Of a stretch of DNA of 64,000 nt, positions 35,685 to 43,956 are shown piece after piece. The notes beneath the pieces are model-generated. The model searched no databases, was not told where the DNA came from, and saw only the letters and a list, made by a program, of their open reading frames with translations. Origin of the DNA: Acidimicrobiales bacterium (GTDB lineage: Bacteria > Actinomycetota > Acidimicrobiia > Acidimicrobiales > SZUA-35); NCBI GenBank assembly GCA_020630065.1, contig JAHDCC010000009.1, forward strand, positions 62,001 to 126,000, read 5' to 3'. The stretch's first letter is position 1, and each line of letters opens with the position of its first letter. Position numbers and translations under genes: made by a program.

Positions 35685-36767
35685 TCAGTCTGACTCTTCT
35701 TCACGGAGTGGATAGTTCTCCACCGCAACGTCACCTTTGAGTTCGGCAAACATTAAGGCGTTGGCTCCGCTCCAGACCGATATCATCGCGCCCCAGAAAA
35801 TGGATGAGAAGACCGCTAGCAGCATCCATAAGTAAACGTTGTCGCCAAAGCTGCCACTAAAGCTGAAGACGAATCTGTCTCGGGTACCAGGGAGTGAAGG
35901 ATCTTCAGCTGCTCCACTCGTAAGTAGGCGGGTCAGGAACAAGAAGCCGATTGAGGACAATACGGTCCACGCTCCGAGAAAAAGGTTGCGGCCCAATACG
36001 TCAAAAAAGTGACCCGATACCGCAGATGAACTTTGCTTAAACGCCGACGGACTTTCGGGACCTAACGCAGATGCTGCGGCCACAAACGCATACCGAGTCC
36101 AGACGATGAGCGCTAGGAATAAACTCGGGATCATCAACAAAATGGCTGGCAACTGACCGGAGAACCAGACATACCCCATGAACGCACTGAACAGCACAAA
36201 CGCAGAAATGGCTAGTGTGACCGGTTTCGGTCGCCGTGCTAGCGGCGTCAACGATTGAAGCCACGTTGCCGGCCGGTTGGCGTTGGACTGTACGGCCTGA
36301 ATTGAGCTGGCCATCGCCAAGATTGAACCACCAATCCAGACCAAACCCAAGGCTAACAAAACTAGGATCGCTGCTTCGGATGCTTCAGCACCACCGCGCG
36401 TTTCTTCGAATGCTAATTCTCCGGTGTCTGGGTTTACCGAAACCACTACCGCTGCTTCCCGCAACGCATACCAGGCGGCGCCCGCTAATGCTAGAAAGGC
36501 AGGGACTAGCAGTATCGTGATGAGCGCAAAAAGTTCTGACGCGACGCGTCTGCACGCTCGCATGGACTCAGCCAATGCTACGCTTGCGGGTTTTATACTT
36601 CGGGCTTGTGCCGATGCTGTTTGTTGGTGAGCAGGTGACGACACCCGTTGGGCCCACTCAGAACCCGTCCACCAGCGAATCCCACCGTCGCCTGAAGGAT
36701 CGGCGTACCAACCCGCTGCGGGAAGATCCGGATTTGACTGTTGGCTGTCACCAGCTGGTCCTTCCAT
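35685..36767 (-). CDS. DUF2510 membrane protein
   Basis: 360 residues. A DUF2510 motif near the N-terminus (PAAGWYADPSGDGGIRWWTG, residues about 16-36) is followed by about six membrane segments (for example LFALITILLVPAFLALAGA and FVFSFSGSFGDNVYLWMLL). DUF2510 is a short actinobacterial WxxDP module of unknown function, commonly placed before membrane regions. The last residues are acidic (YPLREEESD). No partner genes are evident. Confidence 0.8.
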   Translation of the reverse strand: MEGPAGDSQQSNPDLPAAGWYADPSGDGGIRWWTGSEWAQRVSSPAHQQTASAQARSIKPASVALAESMRACRRVASELFALITILLVPAFLALAGAAWYALREAAVVVSVNPDTGELAFEETRGGAEASEAAILVLLALGLVWIGGSILAMASSIQAVQSNANRPATWLQSLTPLARRPKPVTLAISAFVLFSAFMGYVWFSGQLPAILLMIPSLFLALIVWTRYAFVAAASALGPESPSAFKQSSSAVSGHFFDVLGRNLFLGAWTVLSSIGFLFLTRLLTSGAAEDPSLPGTRDRFVFSFSGSFGDNVYLWMLLAVFSSIFWGAMISVWSGANALMFAELKGDVAVENYPLREEESD

Positions 36768-36932
36768 CCACTCAGCCTATCTGACCGGATACCGGATTTT
36801 CAGTCTGTAACGCATCGGGAATTTTTGTTCTCAAAGGCCGGGTTTCTACGTCTACGCAAACATCTATAACCCCGTTTACCTGGGCTTTTGTCACCAGTGA
36901 CATAAAAGTTTGACCGATCGCTCAGTTTCTGT

Positions 36933-36944
36933 GGTAAATTTACC
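36933..36944. promoter_or_regulatory. Perfect 12-bp palindrome in the whiB upstream region
   Basis: GGTAAATTTACC is a perfect palindrome 45 bases before the WhiB start. A TTGACC hexamer begins about 25 bases upstream, and TAAATT within the palindrome could serve as the -10 element with a long spacer. A bound repressor or WhiB-sigma complex here would control whiB transcription. Confidence 0.5.
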
Positions 36945-36989
36945 GATGTAGCACTATCAACCAGCTTCTGCGCTCCAAGGAGGACCAGA

Positions 36990-37328
36990 ATGGATACCGA
37001 TTTTATGCTCCACCCTGACACCGACATTTCTTGGTTTGATCAGGCTGCCTGCAAAGGCCTTACACATGTATTCTTCGGCCCAGCGGCTGAACGACCTGAG
37101 CGTCGAGTTGAACGCGAAGCAATCGCCAGCTCGTACTGTCTAGCTTGTCCGGCCATGATGAAATGCCGGGAAGCCGCTCGACTTAACCGAGAACACGGCT
37201 TTTGGGGATGTGAAAACGACGAGGAACGGGCATACGCCGGATTTGCTCCCCGTTCACCAAGCAGACGATCTGTTATTAAAGCCCGAGACGAAGCCCGCAA
37301 GCGGGATCTCGCCAATTCAGCTTCATAG
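36990..37328 (+). CDS. WhiB-family iron-sulfur transcription regulator
   Basis: 112 residues with an AAGGAGG ribosome-binding site. The four cysteines that hold a 4Fe-4S cluster are in ACKGL, SYCLACPAMMKC: C, then C-x2-C-x5-C. The turn usually written GVWGG is GFWGC here, followed by ENDEERA, and the basic C-terminus with RSPSRRSVIKARDEARKR should contact DNA. WhiB-like proteins act with the sigma factor region 4 as redox-responsive regulators and are confined to Actinobacteria and their phages. The exact subgroup is not assigned. The extra Cys in the GFWGC turn is unusual. Confidence 0.93.
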   Translation: MDTDFMLHPDTDISWFDQAACKGLTHVFFGPAAERPERRVEREAIASSYCLACPAMMKCREAARLNREHGFWGCENDEERAYAGFAPRSPSRRSVIKARDEARKRDLANSAS

Positions 37329-37385
37329 CACTATCCATTAGACCCGGTCGAGAAGTTAGATCTCTCGGCCGGTAGGGTCAGACAT

Positions 37386-38408
37386 ATGAACTTCGATTCC
37401 GTTGTGATCCTATCCTTCGGTGGCCCAGAGGGCCCTGAAGACGTAATGCCGTTCCTCCGGAACGTAACCCGAAAGCGGAATGTTCCTGACGAACGACTCG
37501 CTGAGGTAGCCGAACAGTACGAGGCGTTTGGCGGAGTGTCACCGATTAACCAGCACTGTCGTGATCTGGTTGACTCCCTTCAAGAAGAACTCACAGCTCA
37601 CGATATTGATCTTCCCGTTTACTGGGGAAACAGAAACTGGGATCCCTACTTGACGGACACGGTCGAACAGATGGTGGCCGATGGTCGCCAAAACGCGTTA
37701 GTCTTTGTTACCTCAGCGTTCAGTTCCTATTCGGGTTGTCGCCAATACCGCGAAGATATGGCCCGCTCGACAGATTCGACGTCGGGAATCACTCTGAGCA
37801 AACTGCGGCTGTTCTACAATCACCCTGGATTCATAGAAACCTTCACCAGTAACGTCGCTACCGCGTTCAAGGCTTTCAAATCATCCACGAACGTTCGAGT
37901 GGTATTCACCGCCCATTCAATTCCGTTAAGCATGGCGGCAACGTCGGAGTATGAGTCGCAGCTTACCGAGGCCGCCACTTTAGTTGCTGAACGACTCGAC
38001 TTAGCTGACAACCAGTGGGACCTTGCATTCCAGTCCCGCAGCGGACCGCCTTCGGTGCCGTGGCTAGAACCTGATGTCAACGATCATCTCCGGCAAATCG
38101 CGTCCGAAGGGGTCACCGGGGTTGTCATAGCTCCGCTGGGTTTCACCAGCGACCATATGGAAGTGTTGTTTGACCTCGACACCCAAGCTGCAGCGACAGC
38201 CGACGAGCTAAACCTCGAGTTCTCACGGGCTGCAACCGTTGGGACTGACCCAAGGTTCGTTTCGATGATTCGCCAGCTGATCGAAGAACGTATTTCAGAC
38301 GCTCCCCGCCTTGCGCTTGGCTCACAGGGAGCTTGGCCGGACGAGTGCCCAGAAAACCACTGCGCACTGCCAGAGCGGCCTCGTCGCCCAGGACCCCCGA
38401 CCGACTAA
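37386..38408 (+). CDS. Ferrochelatase (coproporphyrin-type, actinobacterial)
   Basis: 340 residues. MNFDSVVILSFGGPEGPEDV, YWGNRNWDPYLTDTVE, TSAFSSYSGCRQYRED, FTAHSIPLSMA and APLGFTSDHMEVLFD are diagnostic, including the catalytic His and Glu. In Actinobacteria this enzyme (CpfC) inserts iron into coproporphyrin III. Members usually bind a 2Fe-2S cluster through one Cys near the SSYSxCRQY motif and three at the C-terminus. Here the tail is ECPENHCALPERPRR, with only two cysteines, so cluster binding may be altered. It ends six bases from the convergent UbiB-like gene. Confidence 0.93.
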   Translation: MNFDSVVILSFGGPEGPEDVMPFLRNVTRKRNVPDERLAEVAEQYEAFGGVSPINQHCRDLVDSLQEELTAHDIDLPVYWGNRNWDPYLTDTVEQMVADGRQNALVFVTSAFSSYSGCRQYREDMARSTDSTSGITLSKLRLFYNHPGFIETFTSNVATAFKAFKSSTNVRVVFTAHSIPLSMAATSEYESQLTEAATLVAERLDLADNQWDLAFQSRSGPPSVPWLEPDVNDHLRQIASEGVTGVVIAPLGFTSDHMEVLFDLDTQAAATADELNLEFSRAATVGTDPRFVSMIRQLIEERISDAPRLALGSQGAWPDECPENHCALPERPRRPGPPTD

Positions 38409-38413
38409 CACAA

Positions 38414-39955
38414 TCAGATGTTGTGACCCCAGGTTTCTCGTTTACCGTGGGTCAGTTCCCATTCTCGGATCGTCTCGCCCATAGCCGTCGATGGGTCATC
38501 AGCGGTGAATGGCCATAACTCACGAGCGATCATGTGCCAGTTTGCGGTTGCCTCTAATTGTGCGAACAGCCCCATCAACCCAAGCGTGATGCGTTGCAAC
38601 ACAACAAATGATGCTGGCACGTTGAGGTGTTGACGAAGTTCTTTGTATGGCCCGCCAGTGTCGAAAATGTGTTTGACCCCACCAGCGGCGTATTCCTCAT
38701 CAATCGTCAGTTCTTCGTCATTCATAACATAGAGGTAGTAGTACTTGAAGTAGTCGTTAATGAACTCGTCGTCGAAAGCTAGGTCTTTGGGCAGTATCCC
38801 CGTTTTTTCGACTACTCGACGAAAACCGGCCGGGTCCTTATTGATAACCATCTCCAGGATTAGGTCTTCGAATAGTGAGGTTTCGTCGGCTTTGAATCGC
38901 TTCACTAAACCAAAGTCCAGAAATGTTACTTGGCCGCCAGGGTTAAACAGATAATTTCCCGGATGGGGGTCGCCGTTAAACGCATGCAGCCGATAAATCG
39001 CACCGAAGGAGAACCGAAACAAGGTCTCGGCAGCCATGTTTTGCTCGTCGTCGCTCCAGCTTTGCACCTCTGAGAAACGGCTGCCGGTAGCGAGTTCGGT
39101 GGTCAAAATTTTGCCGGTTGAGTAGGCGTCGATTACGGCTGGCACCGTTATGTAAGGGTGCTTGTCAAAGTAGGAGTTAAAGTGCCGTTGGTTTCGAGCT
39201 TCGGCGGTGTAGTCCAGCTCTTCGATCAGACGCTCTTTAAGTTCGGCTACAACCGGTTCGGGGTCGACCCCCGGGAATAGAACCGACATAGATCGGAAAA
39301 CCCAATCAGCGTTTTTTAGATCCGAGTCCATCGCTTCGGCCACACCCGGGTATTGGACCTTAACGGCGACAGCTTTGCCTTCTCTTGTGATCGCCCGATG
39401 GACCTGACCTATTGAAGCCGATGCGATTGGTTGATCATCCCATTCGGCGAAGAGGTCTTCCGGCTTCGCCCCCAGTTCTGTTTCTATCTGTTCTGACACC
39501 AGTTCAGGTGCCATCGGTGGTGCATCGTGTTGCAAACTAGCGAGTGTCTGTCGAACATGGTCGGGCAAACCGGTGTCGAGGTAGCTCGCCATCTGGCCGA
39601 TCTTCATCATCGCGCCCTTCATGTTGCCCAGCGAGTTAGTTACATCGGCGGCGGTTTGAAGTTGAAACTCGTCGCTTAGCTCTTCTTTGCGATCGGCCGA
39701 CGCGAACGTTTGGCGCGCTTTGTAAAGGGCGTACCGACCTCCACCCCGCGACCCGAGTCGCGCTAGCTCCACATTACGGGTTATCGAACCTCGGGAGGCT
39801 ATGAAATTAGGTTTGGACCAAAGATGCTGCAGTCGGCGCATCAGGCGCTGCGCGCCTACCGCTCCAGCAATGAGAAGACCAATTTTGATTACTCGTCGTT
39901 TACCCACGAAACGTAAGTGTAGAAGACACAGCGTCACTATGTCGTATGGCGACAC
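38414..39955 (-). CDS. ABC1/UbiB (AarF) family atypical kinase
   Basis: 513 residues. Family motifs: KIGQMASYLDTGLPDH (KxGQ), PIASASIGQVHRA (Ala-rich nucleotide loop), VAVKVQYPGV, FNGDPHPGNYLF and FLDFGLVKRF. These proteins are unusual ATPase/kinases often tied to quinone or lipid metabolism. The N-terminal part has a hydrophobic segment (VIKIGLLIAGAVGAQ). The frame starts with GTG at 39955, and a later start near the hydrophobic segment is possible. Confidence 0.88.
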   Translation of the reverse strand: MSPYDIVTLCLLHLRFVGKRRVIKIGLLIAGAVGAQRLMRRLQHLWSKPNFIASRGSITRNVELARLGSRGGGRYALYKARQTFASADRKEELSDEFQLQTAADVTNSLGNMKGAMMKIGQMASYLDTGLPDHVRQTLASLQHDAPPMAPELVSEQIETELGAKPEDLFAEWDDQPIASASIGQVHRAITREGKAVAVKVQYPGVAEAMDSDLKNADWVFRSMSVLFPGVDPEPVVAELKERLIEELDYTAEARNQRHFNSYFDKHPYITVPAVIDAYSTGKILTTELATGSRFSEVQSWSDDEQNMAAETLFRFSFGAIYRLHAFNGDPHPGNYLFNPGGQVTFLDFGLVKRFKADETSLFEDLILEMVINKDPAGFRRVVEKTGILPKDLAFDDEFINDYFKYYYLYVMNDEELTIDEEYAAGGVKHIFDTGGPYKELRQHLNVPASFVVLQRITLGLMGLFAQLEATANWHMIARELWPFTADDPSTAMGETIREWELTHGKRETWGHNI

Positions 39956-39972
39956 CGACTCCTCTGCCGTTC

Positions 39973-39991
39973 TTCAAGCAGTCGCTGCTTG
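39973..39991. other. Small perfect hairpin after the FG-GAP gene
   Basis: TCAAGCAG (39973-39980) and CTGCTTGA (39984-39991) pair around TCG in the 104-base gap between the FG-GAP gene stop (40060) and the UbiB-like start (39955), both on the minus strand. There is no U-tract, so it is at best a weak terminator for the sugar-transporter operon or a 3' stabiliser. Confidence 0.45.
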
Positions 39992-40059
39992 AGGGCTAGG
40001 CTCGCCGAACGAGCACGAGAACTTTCGGGTTCCTTAGCCGCGTCGACAACGAGATATCT

Positions 40060-41784
40060 TTATCGCTCCACTCGAAGAATCTGATTTCGTTTCGGCTCGT
40101 CTACCTGAATCCGATCACCGCTTAGATCGATGATCTCTATTTTTTCTATCTCAGCGTCGCCCAGCCCAACATGTACACGAGGGTCTTCACTTGACAGCCA
40201 GCTACTTCCAACAACGGTCCGTCTGGTATGTGTATCCCCGGCACTGGTAGTTACCACTATGCGCTGCCCCGGAGAGGGTGTACCCAGATCGATCGAAATC
40301 CAGTTCCCGCTCCCGGAACGGTTTTCGAGCAACAACATCGGCTGCCCAATTCCCGACAATGCTGCGTCTAGATCCCCGTCGTTGTCGTAATCGGCGACCG
40401 CCACTGCTCTGCCATTACGTTCGGCAACATCGTTCAACCCAACAAGACCGCTCATGTCGACAAATTCTGTCGGCCCGTTCGTGGTCGTGTTGGAGAAATA
40501 GCGGACCGCCTCGCTCGACCCAGATACGTCTTCGATCGGGATCGCGCCACTAGCGACGAGTAGGTCTTCGGTTCCGTCCAGGTCGAAATCTCCGAACGCC
40601 GAACCCCATCCGGTAGTGGTGTCTCCAAGAGCCGAAACGGCATCCATGCCGGGAACGAACCGGGTGTCGCTATAAATCGAAGAAAACGGGTCGGTGAGGA
40701 CACTGGCATGGCCTTGACCGGCGAGATTTGTGACGACAAAATCTGGGAGCTGGTCATCGTTTACGTCGGCGGATGCGATACCCATTCCACTGTTCGGGTC
40801 GTCGAGCCCAGAAGGTCCGCTTATTTCAACAAATTCACCAGTTTTGGTTAGGTCGTTTCGATACAGCCGGTTTGGCTGAGTGTCGTTAGCGATATGGATA
40901 TCCAGATCGCCGTCATTATCAACATCGGTTACCATGACCCCAAGACCGTACTCGTATCCATAGGGTTCCATACCGGAGATGGCAGCGACATCGTCGAATT
41001 GAGGCACGCCATTTATGTCGGCACCCCTGTTCAGGAGAACAGAATTTGCTACCGGCTCGAAGGTATTCGGAAACCCGGTTTGGGCTTGTGGCCGACGATT
41101 GTTCAGATCGGCATAACCAGCCACCACGAGATCTAAAAGCCCGTCGCCGTCGATATCTCCAACGGCAGCTCCAGTGTGCCAACCATAGAGATCCAGACCA
41201 GATTCCAGTGAGCGATCCGAGAAGGATTGACCGTCCTGATTGAGCAAAAGAACGTTCTCGCGTTGGGTCGTTACGTATAAATCGGTGTAGCCGTCACCGT
41301 TAAAGTCGGCGGCAACACAACCGTTGGCGCGTACCGCCAGATCGGCATCCCAAGCCTTAGACACATCGGTAAATGTTCCTGCGGTGTTTAGAAATAGCTT
41401 CGATGTTGGAGGGCCGCCCGATTCTTGCCAAAGACCCCATTCACCATCTGACCACGAGTTGGTGACAAACAGGTCCAACCACCCGTCCCGATCGATATCG
41501 ATCCAACAGAGGCCGCCACCCATCATGGCTCCTGGATCGGCGGAAACAGCGTCACGGAACGCTCCGTGAGTCATGTCGAGGCCAACGTCTGAAGCTACAT
41601 CAACAAACTTTAACTGACTGTGCCCATCGCGCGCTGGCCCTGCAGGCGCCGTGTAGCTAGCAGAGCTAGCCAACAAGCTTGCCAGAACAGACAAACCCGG
41701 GATGACTGAGACCACAACAACGACATGAACTAAGCGCCGAAGCTTCGCTCGTTTGTTCTGACTCAACCATCCCGGATATGTCAT
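40060..41784 (-). CDS. Exported FG-GAP/VCBS repeat protein
   Basis: 574 residues from ATG 41784, just past the permease stop; the frame extends to 41901 but would then overlap the permease by about 100 bases. A hydrophobic segment at residues about 18-40 (LVHVVVVVSVIPGLSVLASL) acts as signal or anchor. It is followed by at least six calcium-binding FG-GAP loops (DIDRDGWLDL, DFNGDGYTDL, DIDGDGLLDL, DVDNDGDLDI, DFDLDGTEDL, DYDNDGDLDA), a beta-propeller-like array, and an ASPIC/UnbV-like C-terminus. Such proteins bind surfaces or glycans. Its position directly after the sugar permease suggests it captures or presents the same substrate. Confidence 0.85.
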   Translation of the reverse strand: MTYPGWLSQNKRAKLRRLVHVVVVVSVIPGLSVLASLLASSASYTAPAGPARDGHSQLKFVDVASDVGLDMTHGAFRDAVSADPGAMMGGGLCWIDIDRDGWLDLFVTNSWSDGEWGLWQESGGPPTSKLFLNTAGTFTDVSKAWDADLAVRANGCVAADFNGDGYTDLYVTTQRENVLLLNQDGQSFSDRSLESGLDLYGWHTGAAVGDIDGDGLLDLVVAGYADLNNRRPQAQTGFPNTFEPVANSVLLNRGADINGVPQFDDVAAISGMEPYGYEYGLGVMVTDVDNDGDLDIHIANDTQPNRLYRNDLTKTGEFVEISGPSGLDDPNSGMGIASADVNDDQLPDFVVTNLAGQGHASVLTDPFSSIYSDTRFVPGMDAVSALGDTTTGWGSAFGDFDLDGTEDLLVASGAIPIEDVSGSSEAVRYFSNTTTNGPTEFVDMSGLVGLNDVAERNGRAVAVADYDNDGDLDAALSGIGQPMLLLENRSGSGNWISIDLGTPSPGQRIVVTTSAGDTHTRRTVVGSSWLSSEDPRVHVGLGDAEIEKIEIIDLSGDRIQVDEPKRNQILRVER

Positions 41785-41795
41785 CAGGGGGGAAA

Positions 41796-43040
41796 CTACG
41801 CTCGACCTGAACTCTGTCGAGTACGGCGACTGACAGTGTCCACGGTTACCGCTATTAGCAGGATTGCTCCCGTGACCATAAATTTCCGGTCGGACGGCCA
41901 ACCGAGCAAACCCATACCACTTTCAACCGATGCGATTACAAGAGCACCTTGAATCGCACTACTAATTTTGCCTCGACCTCCGAAGAGGCTCGTGCCTCCG
42001 ATGACGGCTCCTGCGATGGAGTTAAGAAGAAGGTTTCCTTCTCCCGCAGAGTTATCGACCGACCGGAGTCGGGAAGCAAGAACTAGTCCTCCAAGAACGG
42101 CCATAAACGAACCGATCATGAAACAAGCAATTTTGATGCGATCCACGTTGATACCTGCACGTCGGGACGCTTCTGCATTTCCTCCGACTGCGTAGATATA
42201 ACGACCAAAGTGAGTTCGTTCAGCAAATACGGTCAGAATGACAACAGCGGCACCTAGCAGGACGGTAATAAGTGGAAGTCCACGGTCATTGCCGGTTACT
42301 GCCACCACACCTAACACCATCACTGCGGCAAGAGAGGTGCGTGCGACATACATTGACCAGCTCTGTGCCGATAGGCCTTGTGACATTGCGTTGCGGTCTG
42401 AGAGGTAGTTCGTTACCGCATATATTGATATCGCACCAATCGCGATTGTCCAGGCAACACTTGGTTGCAGAAACGTGTTGGCAATACCGATTACCGAATC
42501 GTCCTGAACTCGGATTAGGCCTTGTTTGCCTGTTCCCGCTAGCACGACACCTCTACCTATGAAGAGGGTGGCCAAGGTTACGATCAGCGAGGGAACCCCG
42601 ATCTTGGCGACAAACCAGCCGTGAATACCACCGACCACGATGCCTACCAACAGAGCTAGACCTAGAGCGACGTACCAGGGCACTTCAGCCGTTCCGTCTG
42701 GGACGATAAGTCGAGCAATGATCACACCGCCCACACCTGCCATTGCGCCGACAGATAAATCGATCTCGCCGATCAACAGGACAAAGACGATCCCGGTTGA
42801 GATGGTAGCGATTGCCGCCATCTGAACCAGAAGGTTCGTGAGGTTCTGAGCCGATAGATACCGGTCGTTCTGGGCCTGGAAGAAGACTGCTATTAACACA
42901 AGACCAAGGACCACCGGAAGCGAGCCGATCTCACCTGATTTCAGGTTCTGAATCCAGCCCCGAGCGTTCTCGGCAAACGAAAGCCTTTTCCCGACAGGTG
43001 TGACGTTATTGTCGCCGTCAACTAGTTCAGTTATTGCCAT
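41796..43040 (-). CDS. Sugar ABC transporter permease (XylH/FrcC-like)
   Basis: 414 residues from ATG 43040, preferred over 43067 because an AGAGAG-like site precedes it. It is a monosaccharide permease of the RbsC/XylH type with LLIGEIDLSVGAMAGVGGV, VPSLIVTLATLFIGRGVVL, YAVGGNAEASRRAGINVDR (the ATPase-coupling loop) and NSIAGAVIGGTSLFGGRG. About ten membrane helices are evident. It overlaps the ATPase gene by 14 bases. The sugar is not determined by sequence; xylose, fructose, ribose and inositol are all possible in this family. Confidence 0.9.
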   Translation of the reverse strand: MAITELVDGDNNVTPVGKRLSFAENARGWIQNLKSGEIGSLPVVLGLVLIAVFFQAQNDRYLSAQNLTNLLVQMAAIATISTGIVFVLLIGEIDLSVGAMAGVGGVIIARLIVPDGTAEVPWYVALGLALLVGIVVGGIHGWFVAKIGVPSLIVTLATLFIGRGVVLAGTGKQGLIRVQDDSVIGIANTFLQPSVAWTIAIGAISIYAVTNYLSDRNAMSQGLSAQSWSMYVARTSLAAVMVLGVVAVTGNDRGLPLITVLLGAAVVILTVFAERTHFGRYIYAVGGNAEASRRAGINVDRIKIACFMIGSFMAVLGGLVLASRLRSVDNSAGEGNLLLNSIAGAVIGGTSLFGGRGKISSAIQGALVIASVESGMGLLGWPSDRKFMVTGAILLIAVTVDTVSRRTRQSSGRA

Positions 43041-43839
43041 TGTCTTCTCTCTCACCATCTCTGTCATCGGTCACTTGACCGGGAACATACTTCAACTGCC
43101 CAGCTGTTATCGCCTCGACGACCTGTTGTTGCGTAGTTTCGGTTTTGACGAGGTCTGCGACTTTTTGACCTAGTCGCAAGACCATAAATCGATCGGCTAT
43201 TTCGAATAGGTCGTGAAGGTTATGCGATATTACCAATACCCCGAGACCCTCGGCTGACAATCGGCGAACCAGTTCAAGAACCTGCCTGGTTTGAGCGACA
43301 CCTAACGCCGCTGTTGGTTCGTCGAGTATTACTGCTTTAGAGTTCCACATGACCGCTTTGGCCACGGCCACCGACTGACGCTGACCGCCAGATAGCTGAG
43401 CAATGTTCAAGTTGACAGAACCCAGTGTCGTCACCGATAGCCGTTTGAGGGTTTCCGCCGCCCGTCGCTGCATCGTGGCTTCATCTAGCAATCCGACGCC
43501 GTTTTTTTCTTCTCGTCCCAGGAACATATTTTGGGTCACGTTTAGATTGTCGCAAAGCGCCAGGTCTTGATAGACAACTTCGATACCCAGATCAGAGCTA
43601 TCTTTCGGATCATTGATCTGAACCGGTTGGCCTTGAAACTTAAATGTGCCAGTATCGACTTTGTAGTTACCTGAAATCGCTTTGATCAGTGTCGACTTTC
43701 CCGCTCCGTTGTCTCCCACTAAACCCAGCACTTCGCCTGGGTACAGCTCGAGATCCACGTCATAGAGGGCTTGCACCGAACCGAAACGCTTTGATACACC
43801 GCTGACTTCTAACAATGGCGTTTGGTCATGACCAGCCAT
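43027..43839 (-). CDS. Sugar ABC transporter ATPase, single domain (FrcA-like)
   Basis: 270 residues with one nucleotide-binding domain, unlike the usual two-domain XylG/RbsA. Walker A VGDNGAGKST (residues about 41-50), Q-loop VVYQDLALCDNLNVTQN, signature LSGGQRQ (149-155), Walker B VILDEPTAALG and H-loop VISHNLHDL are all intact. An AAGGAGG site precedes the start. It is strikingly similar to the ATPase domain at the head of the kinase encoded at 45924-48320, down to the unusual QDLALCxNLxVT block. It drives the permease encoded next. Confidence 0.92.
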   Translation of the reverse strand: MAGHDQTPLLEVSGVSKRFGSVQALYDVDLELYPGEVLGLVGDNGAGKSTLIKAISGNYKVDTGTFKFQGQPVQINDPKDSSDLGIEVVYQDLALCDNLNVTQNMFLGREEKNGVGLLDEATMQRRAAETLKRLSVTTLGSVNLNIAQLSGGQRQSVAVAKAVMWNSKAVILDEPTAALGVAQTRQVLELVRRLSAEGLGVLVISHNLHDLFEIADRFMVLRLGQKVADLVKTETTQQQVVEAITAGQLKYVPGQVTDDRDGEREDNGNN

Positions 43840-43888
43840 GTGGCCTCCTTATCTAGACTTCTATGCGGCTGACCGCATCATCTTTGAA

Positions 43889-43925
43889 GGGGGCGGTCCG
43901 AGGCCAAACGCCTCGAACCGCTCCC
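43889..43925 (-). other. Strong stem-loop between substrate-binding protein and ATPase genes
   Basis: GGGGGCGGTCCGAGG (43889-43903) pairs with CCTCGAACCGCTCCC (43911-43925) with one mismatch and one G-U pair. It lies downstream of the substrate-binding protein stop and no U-tract follows on the minus strand. It probably protects the binding-protein mRNA or attenuates transcription, parallel to the urtA-urtB hairpins in this window. Confidence 0.75.
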
Positions 43926-43956
43926 CTGTCTGTGTTAACTAGTTACGTTGGTTGAG

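Noticed and set aside
35443-35715. Plus-strand 90-residue frame
   Set aside because: Composition looks random (NLLLCKQRSPKITLF) and it covers the better 58-residue frame in another phase and the end of the DUF2510 gene.
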